A stretch of 43,976 nucleotides of DNA, taken from positions 1-43,976 of the forward strand of contig JAITJS010000007.1 of the NCBI GenBank assembly GCA_031278815.1, in the 5' to 3' direction. This DNA is from Treponema sp. (GTDB taxonomy: Bacteria; Spirochaetota; Spirochaetia; Treponematales; Breznakiellaceae). How positions within the stretch are numbered: the stretch's first letter is position 1; each line of letters opens with the position of its first letter. Both the position numbers and the translations under genes were made by a program. The notes under the pieces are model-generated. The model was not told where the DNA came from, searched no databases, and saw only the letters and a list, made by a program, of their open reading frames with translations. Shown here in pieces: positions 43,234 to 43,976 of the stretch.

Positions 43234-43929
43234 ATGAAAAGAGTAAGCACGGTTTTTATCTGTTTACTGTCGGTTATCGCAGCCCTATTTTTTGGAGGTT
43301 GTGATAATAATCAAGGGTCCGATGATAATGGTCAAGGGACTGAAGGAACTATCACGGTTACGGGCGACGGAATTATTACGGTTACGGTTAAAGGTGAAGA
43401 AAAGTGTTACTTTTCCATCAGCACCGAGGAACAGGTTAGAGAGGCTTCTATTAACAAAAATACCTGGGACATCGGTTTCCAGCGTCCTCGTACCATCCTG
43501 ACCAACAGTGGGATTACGGCAACAACCCTTAATTCAGACGGTGCAGGCATGGTGTGGTACACGGAAAAAACAGACTTCGATACTGTAGTATTAGACGACG
43601 CGGTTAAAACCGGGGATCTTAGCGAGTATTTTACGGATACATCCAAGTGGTTTTATTCTATGGGTTCAGACCAAAACATAACGTACAATGTGATAAATTA
43701 TACAGGGTACGGCACAGGTTCCGGCACAGCGACAGATACTTTTAAGACCGCACTGTATGACCAAAAACAGTTCTATAAAAGAGGAGAAGCAAGTAGTTAC
43801 CCGGTTACCAATATAGTCTATATTGTTCAACATGGCGATGGGGTTCACGTCTCAAAGATACAGGTATCGCAGTATGAATACGCTAGTTCATCGGACACGT
43901 ACGTGGTAAAATACAAAACACTCGATTAG
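43234..43929 (+). CDS. HmuY-like lipoprotein
   Basis: The 231-residue lipoprotein starts at ATG 43234 with GGAGG five bases upstream (the TTG at 43222 is rejected). The signal peptide ends FFGGC, a lipobox, followed by an Asn/Asp/Gly-rich linker. The mature part has the HmuY-family pattern: KCYFSISTEEQV, NTWDIGFQRPRTILTNSG, GMVWYTEKTDFDTVV and a C-terminal VTNIVYIVQHGDGVHVSKIQ. HmuY of Porphyromonas binds heme at the surface and hands it to a TonB receptor. Here the gene follows a B12-riboswitch-controlled receptor by 60 bases, so a corrinoid-capturing role is proposed, unproven. Confidence 0.82.
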   Translation: MKRVSTVFICLLSVIAALFFGGCDNNQGSDDNGQGTEGTITVTGDGIITVTVKGEEKCYFSISTEEQVREASINKNTWDIGFQRPRTILTNSGITATTLNSDGAGMVWYTEKTDFDTVVLDDAVKTGDLSEYFTDTSKWFYSMGSDQNITYNVINYTGYGTGSGTATDTFKTALYDQKQFYKRGEASSYPVTNIVYIVQHGDGVHVSKIQVSQYEYASSSDTYVVKYKTLD

Positions 43930-43976
43930 GCGTTCATACTTTCTAGGGCAGCGTTTACCTGGCTTGGAGTCAATCA
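43930..43976. other. Window end after the lipoprotein gene
   Basis: The last 47 bases show no terminator hairpin, so the operon may continue with further corrinoid-uptake genes beyond the window. Confidence 0.3.

Noticed and set aside
1-43976. tRNA, rRNA, CRISPR arrays, prophage or insertion sequences
   Set aside because: I looked for cloverleaf sequences, regularly spaced repeats, transposase motifs and terminal inverted repeats and found none. The two tyrosine recombinases are chromosomal XerC/XerD by context, not phage integrases.

Overview
This window is a spirochaete chromosome segment, most probably from a free-living or gut-symbiotic Treponema. The evidence is a flagellar gene block beside dprA-topA-xer and division genes, two FlaA-type periplasmic flagellar sheath proteins, many small outer-membrane barrels and lipoproteins with treponemal signal peptides, and about 50% GC. 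I cannot name the species from sequence alone.

Layout. Positions 1-3500 (minus): the 5' part of metF behind a good sigma-70 promoter and a long leader, then an RluA-type pseudouridine synthase and the potassium transporter trkH. Positions 3605-4240: pth, a lone plus-strand gene. Positions 4308-28283 are one almost unbroken minus-strand block. Read in transcription order it runs rsmH-ftsL-murF-mraY-ftsW-ftsQ-ftsA-ftsZ (cell wall and division), xerD-TPR protein-dprA-topA-xerC-hslV-hslU (recombination, DNA processing, protease), and flgB-flgC-fliE-fliF-fliG-fliH-fliI-fliJ (rod, MS ring, switch and export ATPase). Many junctions overlap or are nearly abutting, so translational coupling is likely. 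ftsA probably starts at CTG.

Positions 28284-31121: an uncharacterised plus-strand gene with a possible nuclease-like N-terminus, then two flaA-family genes on the minus strand with a near-consensus promoter. Positions 31122-37561 are accessory: a membrane-anchored protein of unknown role, an intact lipoprotein, an outer-membrane barrel, and several decayed lipoprotein, barrel and propeller genes with frameshifts or stops. Two related XRE-family regulators follow on the plus strand.

Positions 37656-40781 (minus) hold a sodium:solute symporter and a D-aminoacylase-family amidohydrolase, GC-richer than their neighbours and probably a small catabolic unit. Positions 40936-43929 (plus) form the most interesting unit: promoter, cobalamin riboswitch, TonB-dependent receptor of BtuB type, and a HmuY-like lipoprotein. 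This looks like a corrinoid uptake operon in which a family known for heme binding may serve B12 capture. I saw no tRNA, rRNA, CRISPR array or intact insertion sequence.
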